From Paenibacillus sp. MZ04-78.2 (GTDB taxonomy: Bacteria > Bacillota > Bacilli > Paenibacillales > NBRC-103111), in NCBI RefSeq assembly GCF_024213375.1, contig NZ_JANAVJ010000017.1, forward strand, positions 28,673 to 92,672: a DNA stretch of 64,000 nt, written 5' to 3'. Both the position numbers and the translations under genes were made by a program. Numbering within the stretch: the first letter of the stretch is position 1; every line of letters begins with the position of its first letter. This document shows positions 25,305-34,374 of this stretch, one piece after another. The notes under the pieces are model-generated. The model was not told the origin of the DNA. It worked only from the letters and a program-made list of their open reading frames with translations, and did not search any database.

Positions 25305-26315
25305 TTATCTCTTAACCACAGTGGAATTTCGAATGACAAGCTGGGCTGGAAGAAGAACGGCATTCGTCTCAGGTTCTTTTCCGTTTATTTTGCGCATTAA
25401 TATTTCCATCGCCATATGTCCGAGTTCATACTTGGGCTGCCGCATAGTCGTCAGCGGAGGTGCGCTCATCAACGCTTCCATCGTATCGTCGAAGCCAACT
25501 ATCGCAAGATCCTCTGGAACAGAATACCCCAGGTTTCGAGCTGCATTCGCGCAACCAACGGCCATGGTGTCGTTGATGCAGAATACTGCAGTGGGACGTG
25601 AGGTATTCTCCTCAAGCAATTCCTTCGTCAGGCGAACTCCGCTTTCGTAGCTGAAATCTCCGTATTTAATAAGATTCGCATCGTAAGAAATTCCCGCTTC
25701 CTGCAAAGCAAGCCCGTATCCCTGCTCTCTCAACAGTGCAGTCTGCCCTTCATTTCGGCTGATCATGGCAATGCGTCTATGACCTAGCTTCACTAAATAA
25801 GTAACCGCGTCACGGGCTCCCTTCTCATTGTCGACTGATACGTAAGGAGTGCCAGTGTTACCCATCCACTCTAGACACTGAACAATAGGATAGTCCCGAT
25901 TCAGTTGGCGAAGCTCCTGAGCGGTTAAAGTTGTTCCAAATGTGATCACTCCGTCGACAAATCGATTTTTCAGCAACTGAAGGAGCTGTTCTTCCTTGTT
26001 TTTACTACCCGAAGTGGAACATATGATCGTACTGTACTCATAATTCCGGGCGGACTCCTCCACCCCTTTGTACACTTCTTTCAACATTGGATAATCCAGG
26101 CTAGATAGGAGGATCATAATCCTTTTGGTCCGATCCCGTCTTAAATCCCTTCCGAGGAGATTAGGCTGATATTTCAACTGTCTAATCGCTTCCTGCACCT
26201 TAACTCGGGTGCGCTCCTTGACACGTGGGCTATTGTTGAGTACCCGGGATACCGTTGCTACCGAGACCCCTGCCGACTGCGCTACATCTTGAATAGTTAC
26301 GACTTTTTTTCTCAT
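25305..26315 (-). CDS. LacI/GalR-family transcriptional regulator
   Basis: 336 residues. Helix-turn-helix and hinge helix at the N-terminus (VTIQDVAQSAGVSVATVSRV, residues 5-24), then a periplasmic-binding-type sensor domain with VDGVITFG, VSVDNEKGARDAVTYLVKLGHRRIAMI and DLAIVGFDDT. The start is placed at 26315, where GGAG lies nine bases upstream; ATG 26330 is an in-frame alternative that would include that site. The gene lies immediately upstream of, and on the same strand as, the sugar operon, whose leader carries several matching operators, so it is the likely repressor released by the transported sugar. Confidence 0.92.
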   Translation of the reverse strand: MRKKVVTIQDVAQSAGVSVATVSRVLNNSPRVKERTRVKVQEAIRQLKYQPNLLGRDLRRDRTKRIMILLSSLDYPMLKEVYKGVEESARNYEYSTIICSTSGSKNKEEQLLQLLKNRFVDGVITFGTTLTAQELRQLNRDYPIVQCLEWMGNTGTPYVSVDNEKGARDAVTYLVKLGHRRIAMISRNEGQTALLREQGYGLALQEAGISYDANLIKYGDFSYESGVRLTKELLEENTSRPTAVFCINDTMAVGCANAARNLGYSVPEDLAIVGFDDTMEALMSAPPLTTMRQPKYELGHMAMEILMRKINGKEPETNAVLLPAQLVIRNSTVVKR

Positions 26316-26417
26316 TGCAATTCGCTCCATTAATTCTTCATATCACCATTATATTCAAAGGTGTGGCCTATTGCCAGTTATGCTTAACAATGTGATGTAG
26401 TGCAGGAAGATATTTGC

Positions 26418-26464
26418 AACGCCCCATCAAGCACAGGCAATCCTGCGTTCGATGGGGCGTTTTC
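26418..26464. terminator. Hairpin with long perfect stem, terminator-like
   Basis: AACGCCCCATC (26418-26428) pairs with GATGGGGCGTT (26451-26461); on the plus strand TTTCG follows. It lies between the CBM remnant (ending at 26467) and the lacI-type gene, both on the minus strand, and probably ends transcription of the former. Confidence 0.6.
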
Positions 26465-26466
26465 GA

Positions 26467-27061
26467 TTATATAGAGAATTTAACTTTCCCGTCGAAAATC
26501 CATTCCTCCGTAGCAGACGCTCGCGCGAACAAGCGCTCCGTGCCTTGCTCCTCGGCATACTTCCGCTCTTCCTCCGTAATCGGAATCATCCAGAGCAGAT
26601 TGACCGGATCGCCGCCGATCTCCGGCAGGGCTATAGCCGGCGCATGCGGCGGCTCCCATCCCGGCAGCGAGGTATTGGCCTGAAGCGCTTTATACGTTTT
26701 GCCGCCAAAGGATACGAGGTCATTGACCTTATACGCCACGTACGTCGCCCATGGCTGCACCGTCGATTTCGTATCTGTCGTAACCGTGACCGGGTTGCTT
26801 GCAGCCGATACGTTGTCTGCCGCATCCTTCGCTCTGACCGTGAAGGTATAGGCCGTTCCGGCGGTCAGTCCGCTTACCGTGGCCGTTGTTCCTGCAACCG
26901 ATGCGGCTAAGGCGGAGCCATTATACACATCGTGCCCGGTAACGCCGGTGTTGTCTGTGGAGGCGTTCCATCACAAGGTTACGCTCGAATGCGTTTTGCC
27001 CGTCGAAGTCAATCCGGACGGCGCGGTCGGCAGCTGCGTATCTTGCTGCGGCACGCTACAA
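26467..27061 (-). pseudogene. Fibronectin-III plus chitin-binding (CBM5/12) fragment with in-frame stop
   Basis: Reading leftwards from about 27030: LPTAPSGLTSTGKTHSSVTL, then a TGA, then WNASTDNTGVTGHDVYNGSALAA, which together make a bacterial fibronectin type III domain (the usual sequence has a tryptophan where TGA stands, a one-base change from TGG). After VTVTTDTKST comes WATYVAYKVNDLVSFGGKTY, then ALQANTSLPGWEPP, a CBM5/12 chitin-binding module. The tail after PPHAPA is not typical. No catalytic domain or signal peptide remains. It is the decayed end of a secreted chitinase or lytic polysaccharide monooxygenase, of which the right part is lost at the junction near 27060. Confidence 0.75.
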
Positions 27062-27080
27062 AACCGCTCTCGCCATCCGT

Positions 27081-28736
27081 CTACGTCTTTTGAATCTGAT
27101 TCGCCCGCTCGTACAGCACCCTCCGCAGCAATTTGCCCGATCCGGTCTTGGGTAGACCGCTCAAAAACTCGACTTTCCGCGGATATTTGTATACGGCCAT
27201 ATGCTCTTTGGCCCAATCGACGATGTCTTGCTCCGACACTCTTCCGACCGCTTCATCCTTGAGCACGATATACGCTTTCACTTCCTCGCCCCGGTAATCG
27301 TGGGCTACGCCAACGACGCACACTTCTTTAATCGCGGCATGCTTGTGCATGATGCTCTCCACCTCGTTAGGGAAGACGGAGAAGCCCGACGATTTGATCA
27401 GTTCCTTTTTCCGGCCGGAAATATGGACGTAGCCGTCCTCGTCCACGCAGCCTAAATCCCCGGTTAAAAACCATCCGTCGACGAACGCGTCAGCCGTAGC
27501 CTGCGGATTTTTCCAATAGCCCTTCATGACCATCGGTCCTTTGAAAGCGAGCTCTCCCTGCTGTCCGGGCGGCACCTCCACGGTCGGGTCATCTATGGCA
27601 ACGACGCGAACATCCGCATCCATCAGCGGGATGCCGGCTGAGCCGATCCTTGCGTTATCCATAAAGTTCATCGTAATCTGGGCCGTTGTCTCGCTCAGCC
27701 CGTAGCCTTCAAGCAGCCGGGTACGGGTGACTTCGTAGAAACGCTCAAAGATCGGCTTCGGCACCGGAGCGCCCCCCGACAGGCAGCCCGACAGGGAGGA
27801 CAGATCGTAATTCGCCGCGTTCGGGTGGTTAATGACCGCGATATTCATCGTAGCCGTGCTTACCCAATGCTGGATTCGCAGCTTGTGAATCGCTTCCAGA
27901 ACGACGTCCGGCACAAAACGGTGGAACAGCATGATCGCTCCCCTATTGCAAAGCGGCGACCCCATGCAGTTGATCAGGCCGATAACATGAAACAAAGGCA
28001 TCGCCGCCAGATGGCGGTCGCGCGGCTTCGTTCCCACCCCGTCCCTGAACGAAAACGCGTTCGCTACAATATTGCGGTGCGTCAGCTCGGCGCCTTTGGG
28101 CATGCCTGTCGTTCCCGAAGTGTATTGCAGCACGGCGGTATCGTCCAAGCACGCATTGGCCGGAGGAATCGGATCGTCGTAATGGATCAATTCCAGAATG
28201 CGCTCCTCCCCCGGCAGCCTGTTTATCGTTCTCTCCATTGACGCGAACGACATTGGGAATTCCGGATAATCCGGGGCAAAATCCGTCAACGCCGTCGAGA
28301 TGATCCGTAGCCCGGGAAACTCCGGCAAAATCGGACACAAATGCTCCAGCAAATTTTCCTGAATGAAGATGGCCTTAGGCTCGGCGTCTCCCAGCAGATG
28401 GCTCAGCTCTGCCCGCTTGAACATCGGATTCATGGGCACCGCTATCGCGCCCAGACGCTGGACGGCCAGAAACGCCATGATAAACTGCGGGCTGTTCTCC
28501 ATATAGAGAGCGACGGTATCGCCCTTGCCCACGCCTCTTGCATGCAGTTGGGAGGCAAGCTGCAAGTACATGTCCGCCAGCTCGCCATACGTGATCCTCT
28601 TGCCGTAGAAGTAAACCGCCGTATCGTCGGGATTCGTTCGCGCATGTTCCTCCACATAGTTTTCCAAGACCTTGTCTTCAAAGATGAAATGCCGTGGAAT
28701 ATCTTTGGGCCACACCTTGTACCATGCTTTTTCCAT
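27081..28736 (-). CDS. Long-chain acyl-CoA ligase (FadD/AMP-binding family)
   Basis: 551 residues. Adenylate-forming enzyme: ATP-binding motif TSGTTGMPKGAELTHRN (about residue 180), EGYGLSET (about 310), WFLTGDLGCVDEDGYVHISGRKKELIKSSG (about 405-435) and the C-terminal lysine loop LPKTGSGKLLRR. It activates a fatty acid to acyl-CoA. The start at 28736 has GGAGGGG upstream; the open frame extends further to 28796 inside the upstream gene. It lies 17 bases behind a FadH-like reductase, so the pair probably serves beta-oxidation of (poly)unsaturated fatty acids. Confidence 0.9.
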   Translation of the reverse strand: MEKAWYKVWPKDIPRHFIFEDKVLENYVEEHARTNPDDTAVYFYGKRITYGELADMYLQLASQLHARGVGKGDTVALYMENSPQFIMAFLAVQRLGAIAVPMNPMFKRAELSHLLGDAEPKAIFIQENLLEHLCPILPEFPGLRIISTALTDFAPDYPEFPMSFASMERTINRLPGEERILELIHYDDPIPPANACLDDTAVLQYTSGTTGMPKGAELTHRNIVANAFSFRDGVGTKPRDRHLAAMPLFHVIGLINCMGSPLCNRGAIMLFHRFVPDVVLEAIHKLRIQHWVSTATMNIAVINHPNAANYDLSSLSGCLSGGAPVPKPIFERFYEVTRTRLLEGYGLSETTAQITMNFMDNARIGSAGIPLMDADVRVVAIDDPTVEVPPGQQGELAFKGPMVMKGYWKNPQATADAFVDGWFLTGDLGCVDEDGYVHISGRKKELIKSSGFSVFPNEVESIMHKHAAIKEVCVVGVAHDYRGEEVKAYIVLKDEAVGRVSEQDIVDWAKEHMAVYKYPRKVEFLSGLPKTGSGKLLRRVLYERANQIQKT

Positions 28737-28753
28737 GCTACCCCTCCATATCG

Positions 28754-30715
28754 TTATTCGGTCTTCGCAAGCCTGCCTTCCTCGTAAGCAATACATGCGC
28801 CTTCATAGATGGCTCGCTTGGCATCCAGCTCTCCTGGGAATCGCGCCCCGCCGATCTTGACGACAGGAATGCCCGCCCGCTGTACGAACTGGTCGTCCCA
28901 CGCTTCGGATAATTGTCCGGCGGCAAGAATGACGGTGTCGGCGGGAATTTTTTTCGTTTCCGGCCCGCGCTCCGTCTGGAGCTGTATGACAACTCCGTCT
29001 TCGTCAATCCGCTCGTAGCTTAAGTCGGTCACAAATTGAACCTTCTTCTGCCGCAGATGCGAAAGGAGCGCCCAACGGGTCGTTTTGCCGAGCGTTTCGC
29101 CGGGCTTGCCTTTTCGGCGAAGCAAATAAATCTCACGCTCCGCCTGCTCGGATAAGTAATGCGCCAGATCGCAGCCGATCCCTCCTGCTCCGATGATCAC
29201 GACCCGCTTCCCAACCTCCGCCTCCCCCCGGAGCACTTGCTGATACGTCAATACATGAGGCAGCGAGGTGCCCGGCAGCTCCGGGATTCGCGGCTTGATG
29301 CCGCTGGCCAGCACGACCAGATCCAGAGCAAGAGCGGCGATTTCCTCCGGCGTCGGACGATGGTTTAAGCGGATATCGACGCCTAAGCGGTGTAACTCAT
29401 GCTGGTAATAGCGCAGCGTTTCGGCAAACTCCTGCTTTCCCGGAATCCGCTTCGCCAGATTCAACTGCCCGCCCAAACGGTCTTCCTTTTCGTACAGCAC
29501 GACGCGCTCGCCAATCTCAGCCAATGCCCGCGCCGCTTCCATCCCGGCGGCCCCTCCGCCGATGACCGCGATGTGACGGGGACGGTGTACCCTGAAAGGC
29601 TTCCACTTCGATTCCCGGCCCACCCTCGGATTGACCAGACAAGAGGCAGGCAGGCCGTCGAACACTTGATCGAGACACGCCTGATTGCAAGCAATACAGG
29701 TATTGATCCGGTCGAATTGCCCGACGCGGGCTTTGCGCAGCAGATCAGGGTCCGCCAGGAACGGACGCGCCATCGATACCAGATCGCACGCTCCGCGCTG
29801 CAACAGCTCGTCGGCCAGCCGGGGGTCGTTAATCCGGTTGCTACCGATCACCGGAACGTTGACTATCCGTTTGATCGTTTCCGCGATGTGAATATATCCG
29901 GCCCGGGGAACCATCATGGAGATGGTCGGCACTTGGGATTCATGCCAGCCGATTCCCACGTTAATCGCATCCGCTCCTGCATCTGCGACCATGCCAGCGA
30001 ATTGCAGCGTTTCTTCCTCCGTCGTGCTGTCCGGGACCAGATCGGCGCCGGATAGCCGGAAAATGACCGGATAGCCGGGCCCGACCGCTTCGCGAACTGC
30101 TTGAACGATGCGCAGCGCGAATTTGGTCCGATGCTCGAACGAGCCGCCCCATGCATCGGTGCGCTTATTGGTGGCCGGGGATAAAAATTGATTGATCAAA
30201 TACCCTTCCGACCCCATAATCTCCACGGCATCGAACCCGAGGTCGGCCGCCTTCTTCGCGCTAACCGCAAAGCGGGCGATAAGCTCCTCGATTTCTTCGT
30301 TGGTAAGCTCTCTGGGCGTGTGACGATGGATCGGCGAACGGATGGCGGAAGGCGCTACGGCGGGGATGCCCGTCAAATCCGCGTAGGCGTACCGCCCCGC
30401 GTGAAACAATTGGGCCGCGATCTGACCTCCGGCCGCGTGTACATGAGCCGTCAGGCTTTCCATATGCTTGCCATGCTCATCGCGGTAAAAGCCCAGAAAG
30501 TTACGGCCGCCGTCCCCTTCGGGCGAGACGGAAATACCGCCCGTCACGATCAAGCCCGGACCGTCCTGACCGGCTCTTTCCTTATAGAAATCAATCAAGG
30601 CTTGACTGCCCGCCTCTTCCCCCTCCAGCCCGGTATGCATAGAGCCCATAATGACACGGTTGGGAAGCTCCAAGCGGCCCAAGCGTATCGGTTGAAACAA
30701 ATGATCCAGTTTCAT
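28754..30715 (-). CDS. fadH: FadH-like 2,4-dienoyl-CoA reductase (OYE, Fe-S, FAD/NADPH)
   Basis: 653 residues, close to the 672 of E. coli FadH. Residues 1-330 are an FMN-binding TIM barrel (LGRLELPNRVIMGSMHTGL, LFHAGRYA). Cys340, Cys343, Cys347 and Cys359 (CIACNQACLD, then SCLVNP) bind a 4Fe-4S cluster. The C-terminal part holds an FAD fold (HIAVIGGGAAGMEAA) and an NADPH fold (VVIIGAGGIGCDLA). This layout reduces 2,4-dienoyl-CoA; related enzymes reduce enones. AGGGAGAG precedes ATG 30715; the frame is open to 30895 but without a ribosome site. It is co-transcribed with the acyl-CoA ligase. Confidence 0.88.
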   Translation of the reverse strand: MKLDHLFQPIRLGRLELPNRVIMGSMHTGLEGEEAGSQALIDFYKERAGQDGPGLIVTGGISVSPEGDGGRNFLGFYRDEHGKHMESLTAHVHAAGGQIAAQLFHAGRYAYADLTGIPAVAPSAIRSPIHRHTPRELTNEEIEELIARFAVSAKKAADLGFDAVEIMGSEGYLINQFLSPATNKRTDAWGGSFEHRTKFALRIVQAVREAVGPGYPVIFRLSGADLVPDSTTEEETLQFAGMVADAGADAINVGIGWHESQVPTISMMVPRAGYIHIAETIKRIVNVPVIGSNRINDPRLADELLQRGACDLVSMARPFLADPDLLRKARVGQFDRINTCIACNQACLDQVFDGLPASCLVNPRVGRESKWKPFRVHRPRHIAVIGGGAAGMEAARALAEIGERVVLYEKEDRLGGQLNLAKRIPGKQEFAETLRYYQHELHRLGVDIRLNHRPTPEEIAALALDLVVLASGIKPRIPELPGTSLPHVLTYQQVLRGEAEVGKRVVIIGAGGIGCDLAHYLSEQAEREIYLLRRKGKPGETLGKTTRWALLSHLRQKKVQFVTDLSYERIDEDGVVIQLQTERGPETKKIPADTVILAAGQLSEAWDDQFVQRAGIPVVKIGGARFPGELDAKRAIYEGACIAYEEGRLAKTE

Positions 30716-31249
30716 TGTCTCTCTCCCTTTCATGATTACAGGACCCGCTATATTCATCATATATATGCAGTACTTGCCATTTGTAACAACATCAATCCAT
30801 ACGATTCTCTTGAGTTGTGACGATTCATTATCATTCGGCAGAAGGGAAAGCCTTCTTCCATCCCAGCCCCAGATGACCGGCAGCGAGCTGTTCACTTTTG
30901 TAAGCGATTGCGAAAAATACGGCTAAGAATTCGGAGGTCCGCATCCCCATGATTTTTCCCTGCCACACGTCGATACCGTTCCTAGCAGTTCCTCCTTTCT
31001 TCTACAATATTGCGTTGCTTTTTCCCTTCTTTAAACATCTTTCGACGTTATTCCTGTAAATTCCTTCTATGTAAATATAATGATTGCAATGTTTGCAAAG
31101 TCCATGCTGCAGCAATAGAAGCGTTGTTATTCAAAGGAGTTCCTCTTTTCTACAAAAAATGTGTGTTTAGTTGTGTTTAGTTGCAATTTGTTTGACTTTT
31201 TCTCCTGACGCGGATTATGATAAACGTAACGAATGGGGAGAGCTCATCC
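30716..31249. other. Intergenic region upstream of the FadH-like gene
   Basis: About 530 bases without a convincing gene, AT-rich between 31030 and 31220. A minus-strand frame of 39 codons (30831-30950) exists but has only a weak ribosome site and no recognisable sequence. On the minus strand AAAGGAGGAAC near 30985 has no start codon at a useful distance. GGGGAGAG at 31233-31240 serves the phosphodiesterase remnant. Nothing else is seen. Confidence 0.5.
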
Positions 31250-31766
31250 ATGAAACCTATCGCTCGTGTCATTATTATTGGCTGGGACGGAGCAGGCAGC
31301 TTCGTAACGTCCGCGAATACGCCCAACTTGGACTGGCTCGTCCGGATGGGGACGTTCGACTTCCAGGCCCAGACGGCGTCTCCGACGATCAGCGCGCAAT
31401 GCTGGGGATCGCTTCTGCATGGCGTCGCGCCGGACAAGCACGGGTTGACCAACGATACCGCAAGCGGATGAGCATACGGGATTTATACTTGATGCGATCG
31501 AACAAACGGGACTTCTGGACGACAGCTTGTTGATCCTCGTGTCCGACCATGGCGGCGGCGGAGCCGACCCGCGGGACCACGGCAGCGATCACCCGATGGA
31601 CAAAACGATCTTTTGGGGCTGCGTCGGTCCGGGCATCGGGCGCGGCGCTTCGCTTCAGGGCACGATGACGATCACTGACACGGCGGCTGTCGTCGTCCGG
31701 GCGCTTGGCATCGAAGCTCCCGCAACGTGGGAAGCAAAGCTTCCGGAACGGCTTTTTGCGGAATAA
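31250..31766 (+). pseudogene. Alkaline-phosphatase-superfamily phosphodiesterase with large internal deletion
   Basis: The first 74 codons (VIIIGWDGAGSFVTSANTPNL, then ASPTISAQCWGSLLHGVAPDKHG) are the N-terminal metal site and nucleophile region (Thr/Ser in SPTISAQ) of a type I phosphodiesterase. The frame then stops at 31469-31471. In another frame from 31468 the C-terminal part follows: DEHTGFILDAIEQTGLLDDS, ILVSDHGGGG (metal Asp-His), HPMDKTIFWG and a terminal ALGIEAPATW. Roughly 100 or more central residues are missing and the frame is shifted, so the gene is inactive. GGGGAGAG before ATG 31250 remains intact. Confidence 0.8.
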
Positions 31767-31854
31767 TCCGGTCCCGGCTAGTCCCAGGAGGCAATATACA
31801 TGATCGATTAACAAAATGCAGCTAGGTCCCCGTCCGCCCCGTCAACCAAAAATA

Positions 31855-31893
31855 AGCGGCCGCTTCTCCCCTGAGAGACGGCCGCTTGCTTTT
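31855..31893. terminator. Terminator between the phosphodiesterase remnant and kbl
   Basis: AGCGGCCG (31856-31863) pairs with CGGCCGCT (31880-31887), followed on the plus strand by TGCTTTTT. On the minus strand TTATTTTTGG follows, so it may work both ways between the convergent genes. Confidence 0.7.
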
Positions 31894-31900
31894 TCCACTT

Positions 31901-33079
31901 TTACCCCAGCAATCCCAACTGCTTGCCCGCACGCTCCAGCGCGTTCAACGCAAAATCAAGATCCTCCTGCGTATGCCCCGCAGTCACGATAAACCGCACC
32001 CGGCCTTTGTCCATCGCAACCGTCGGATAGACGATGCCTTGCGCGAAGATGCCTTCTTCCAGCAGCAGGTCGGAGAAACGCATCGTCTTCGCAGGGTCAC
32101 CCACGATGACCGGGATGATCGGCGTCTCGCTCCCGCCCGTATCGAATCCGAGACCCTGCACCTTCGAACGGAAATACGAGGCGTTCGCCCACAGCTTCTT
32201 GATCAGCTCGTCGCTTTGCTTGAGCACTTGAATCGCCGCAAGGCAGGAAGCGGCCACCGCAGGCGTCTGCGACGTACTGAACAGAAACGGACGCGCTTTA
32301 TGAATCAAATAATCCTTCAATACTTGGTCGCACGCGACGTAGCCTCCAACCGCGCCAACGGCTTTGGACAGCGTGCCTACTTGGATGTGTACCCGCCCGT
32401 GCAGCCCGAAATGGTCGGTCGAGCCTTTGCCGTTTTTGCCGAGTACACCGCTCGCATGGGCGTCGTCGACGTAAACGTAGGCGTCGTATTTTTCCACCAG
32501 CTCCACAATGTTCGGCAGCGGGGCAATGTCGCCGTCCATGCTGAATACGCCGTCCGTCACGACGACGCGCTTTTTAAACCCTGCACTTTCCTTGAGCACG
32601 GCTTCCAGTTGGTTCATATCTTTGTGCGCGAATATTTTCCGGTGTGCCTTCGTCAGCCGGATGCCGTCGATGATGCTCGCATGGTTCAGCTCGTCGCTGA
32701 TGACGACATCGTCCGGACCGAGAATGGACGAGAGCACGCCTTGATTCGTCGTAAATCCGGATTGGAACACGAGCGCCGCTTCCGTCCCCTTAAACTGGGC
32801 CAGCTCCTGCTCCAGCCGGTCGTGAATGTCGAGCGTGCCCGTAATGGTGCGCACCGAGCCGCTGCCGACGCCATACTGCTCGGTAGCCCGAATAGCCGCT
32901 TCCTTCAGGTCGGGGTGATCGGTGAGCCCCAGATAGTTGTTCGAAGACATCTGAAGCAGCCGGCGGCCGTTCAACGTCATCCAAGTGCCCGAGCGGCTTT
33001 CCCAGACTGTAAGCGGACGATACCGCCCTTCCTGCTTCGCTTGCTCCAACTCATCCCGCAGTGAGTTCCAATTGGCCAT
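31901..33079 (-). CDS. kbl: Glycine C-acetyltransferase (2-amino-3-ketobutyrate CoA ligase)
   Basis: 392 residues of the PLP-dependent alpha-oxoamine synthase family. SNNYLGLTDHP, GSGSVRTITGTLDIHDRLE, SDELNHASIIDGIRL, YVDDAHASGVLG and the PLP lysine in GTLSKAVGAVGGY (Lys239) are all present. It cleaves 2-amino-3-ketobutyrate with CoA into glycine and acetyl-CoA, the second step of threonine breakdown. ATG 33079 has GGGGGAG upstream and overlaps the end of tdh by 29 bases, so the two are coupled. KBL and BioF are close relatives; the tdh partner decides for KBL. Confidence 0.95.
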   Translation of the reverse strand: MANWNSLRDELEQAKQEGRYRPLTVWESRSGTWMTLNGRRLLQMSSNNYLGLTDHPDLKEAAIRATEQYGVGSGSVRTITGTLDIHDRLEQELAQFKGTEAALVFQSGFTTNQGVLSSILGPDDVVISDELNHASIIDGIRLTKAHRKIFAHKDMNQLEAVLKESAGFKKRVVVTDGVFSMDGDIAPLPNIVELVEKYDAYVYVDDAHASGVLGKNGKGSTDHFGLHGRVHIQVGTLSKAVGAVGGYVACDQVLKDYLIHKARPFLFSTSQTPAVAASCLAAIQVLKQSDELIKKLWANASYFRSKVQGLGFDTGGSETPIIPVIVGDPAKTMRFSDLLLEEGIFAQGIVYPTVAMDKGRVRFIVTAGHTQEDLDFALNALERAGKQLGLLG

Positions 33080-34157
33080 GAACGAGCTCCCCCTTATTGG
33101 TTGTTTGTGTATCCGTGTCGTGGTGAAATACGATTTTGCCGCATTGACCGGAAGCCGCGAGCGCGAAAGCTTCCTCATACTGATCCAATGTAAAAGTATG
33201 CGAAATGAGCGGCTTCAAATCGATCCGCGCCCGGTCGAGCAAGCCCTTGAGCTGGTACCAGGTCTGGTACATGCGCCGTCCGGTGATGCCTTCCACGCGA
33301 ATTCCTTTAAAAATAATATGCCGCGACAGGTCGAGCGAAACTTCCCGGGTCGGAATGCCCAACAGCGAGACGCGGGCCGCCGGCGCCGCCGCTTCGAATC
33401 CGCCGCGGATTGCGTCCGGGTGGCCGGACATTTCCAGCACGACCTCCGCCCCTTCCCCGCCGGTATGCTCCATAATCGCCTGCACCATGGACGTCTCCTT
33501 ACTGTTGATCGTTACGTCCGCTCCCATCGTGCGGGCCAGTCCCAAGCGGTAAGCGTTTATGTCCACCGCCATCACCGTGCCCGCTCCGCATGCTTTGGCC
33601 ACCGCTACCGCCATCAAGCCGATCGGTCCGGTGCCGATGACAGCCACCGACTTGCCGACGATGTCGCCGGAAAGCACCGTCTGTACGGCGTTGCCCAGCG
33701 GGTCCTGCAAACAGCCAAGCTCGAAAGGCAGCTGCGGGTCGTTGTGAATCACGTTGGTCGCTTTGACGACCGCGTAGTCGGCGAAGCAGCCCGGCGCCGT
33801 GATGCCGAAGCTTTTCGTGTTCGGGCAGACGTGCGCGTTACCGGTCCGGCAGGCCTTACAGACGCCGCAGACGATATGCCCTTCCGCCGAGATGCGGTCC
33901 CCGAGCTTCACGTTCGTAACCCGGTTTCCTACGGCTTCTACGATACCCGCGAATTCATGGCCGAATACGTTAGGCGTAACCACCGTTTGCTCCGCCCAGG
34001 CGTCCCATTGGTAAATATGTAAATCCGTACCGCAGATTGAAGTCGTTTTCACCCGGACCAGCACTTCGTCGGGACCGCACACTGGAACGGGAACCTCCTT
34101 CAATACCGCGCCGAACGCCCGCTTTTCTTTTACAAGCCCCATCATCGTTGTTCCCAT
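33051..34157 (-). CDS. tdh: L-threonine 3-dehydrogenase
   Basis: 368 residues, zinc medium-chain dehydrogenase. Catalytic zinc ligands in TTSICGTDLHIY and NVFGHEFAGIV, the four-cysteine structural zinc loop CGVCKACRTGNAHVC, and the NAD fold VAVIGTGPIGLMAVAVAKACGAG are visible. KGIRVEGITGRRMYQTWYQ is typical of Tdh. It oxidises L-threonine to 2-amino-3-ketobutyrate. It is some 20 residues longer at its C-terminus than usual because its end overlaps the kbl start. GGAGGG precedes the ATG. An XRE-cupin regulator is transcribed divergently, with an inverted repeat in between. Confidence 0.95.
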   Translation of the reverse strand: MGTTMMGLVKEKRAFGAVLKEVPVPVCGPDEVLVRVKTTSICGTDLHIYQWDAWAEQTVVTPNVFGHEFAGIVEAVGNRVTNVKLGDRISAEGHIVCGVCKACRTGNAHVCPNTKSFGITAPGCFADYAVVKATNVIHNDPQLPFELGCLQDPLGNAVQTVLSGDIVGKSVAVIGTGPIGLMAVAVAKACGAGTVMAVDINAYRLGLARTMGADVTINSKETSMVQAIMEHTGGEGAEVVLEMSGHPDAIRGGFEAAAPAARVSLLGIPTREVSLDLSRHIIFKGIRVEGITGRRMYQTWYQLKGLLDRARIDLKPLISHTFTLDQYEEAFALAASGQCGKIVFHHDTDTQTTNKGELVHGQLELTAG

Positions 34158-34179
34158 CGTGCATCCCTCCGCCGGATGT

Positions 34180-34233
34180 TGTATAATATATTAAACCATT
34201 GTGCGCTATGGTGTACTTACACTATATTATACA
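34180..34233. promoter_or_regulatory. Inverted repeat in the tdh/XRE intergenic region
   Basis: TGTATAATATA (34180-34190) and TATATTATACA (34223-34233) are perfect inverse copies, 32 bases apart. Each contains a TATAAT box, so they could be paired promoters, an operator, or both. Read on the minus strand, the box at about 34226-34231 lies some 70 bases before the tdh start. The divergent XRE regulator may bind here. Confidence 0.55.
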
Positions 34234-34316
34234 TATGTGCGTGATATTGTACATAGGTTTAAGCGGCAACTTGGAAAAAAATTTTTTCTTACCACCGGCA
34301 AGTCCACACAGAAACG

Positions 34317-34344
34317 TTGTGCGCGACTGCCGTTCGTTTATAAT
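34317..34344 (+). promoter_or_regulatory. Promoter of the XRE-cupin gene
   Basis: TTGTGC (34317-34322), 16 bases, TATAAT (34339-34344), 30 bases before the ATG at 34375. Confidence 0.6.
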
Positions 34345-34374
34345 GGAGAGAGTAAAGCAGCATGGGAGGATATC

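Noticed and set aside
30831..30950. 39-codon frame upstream of the FadH-like gene
   Set aside because: Only a weak GGG before the ATG, no membrane or family pattern; not distinguishable from chance.
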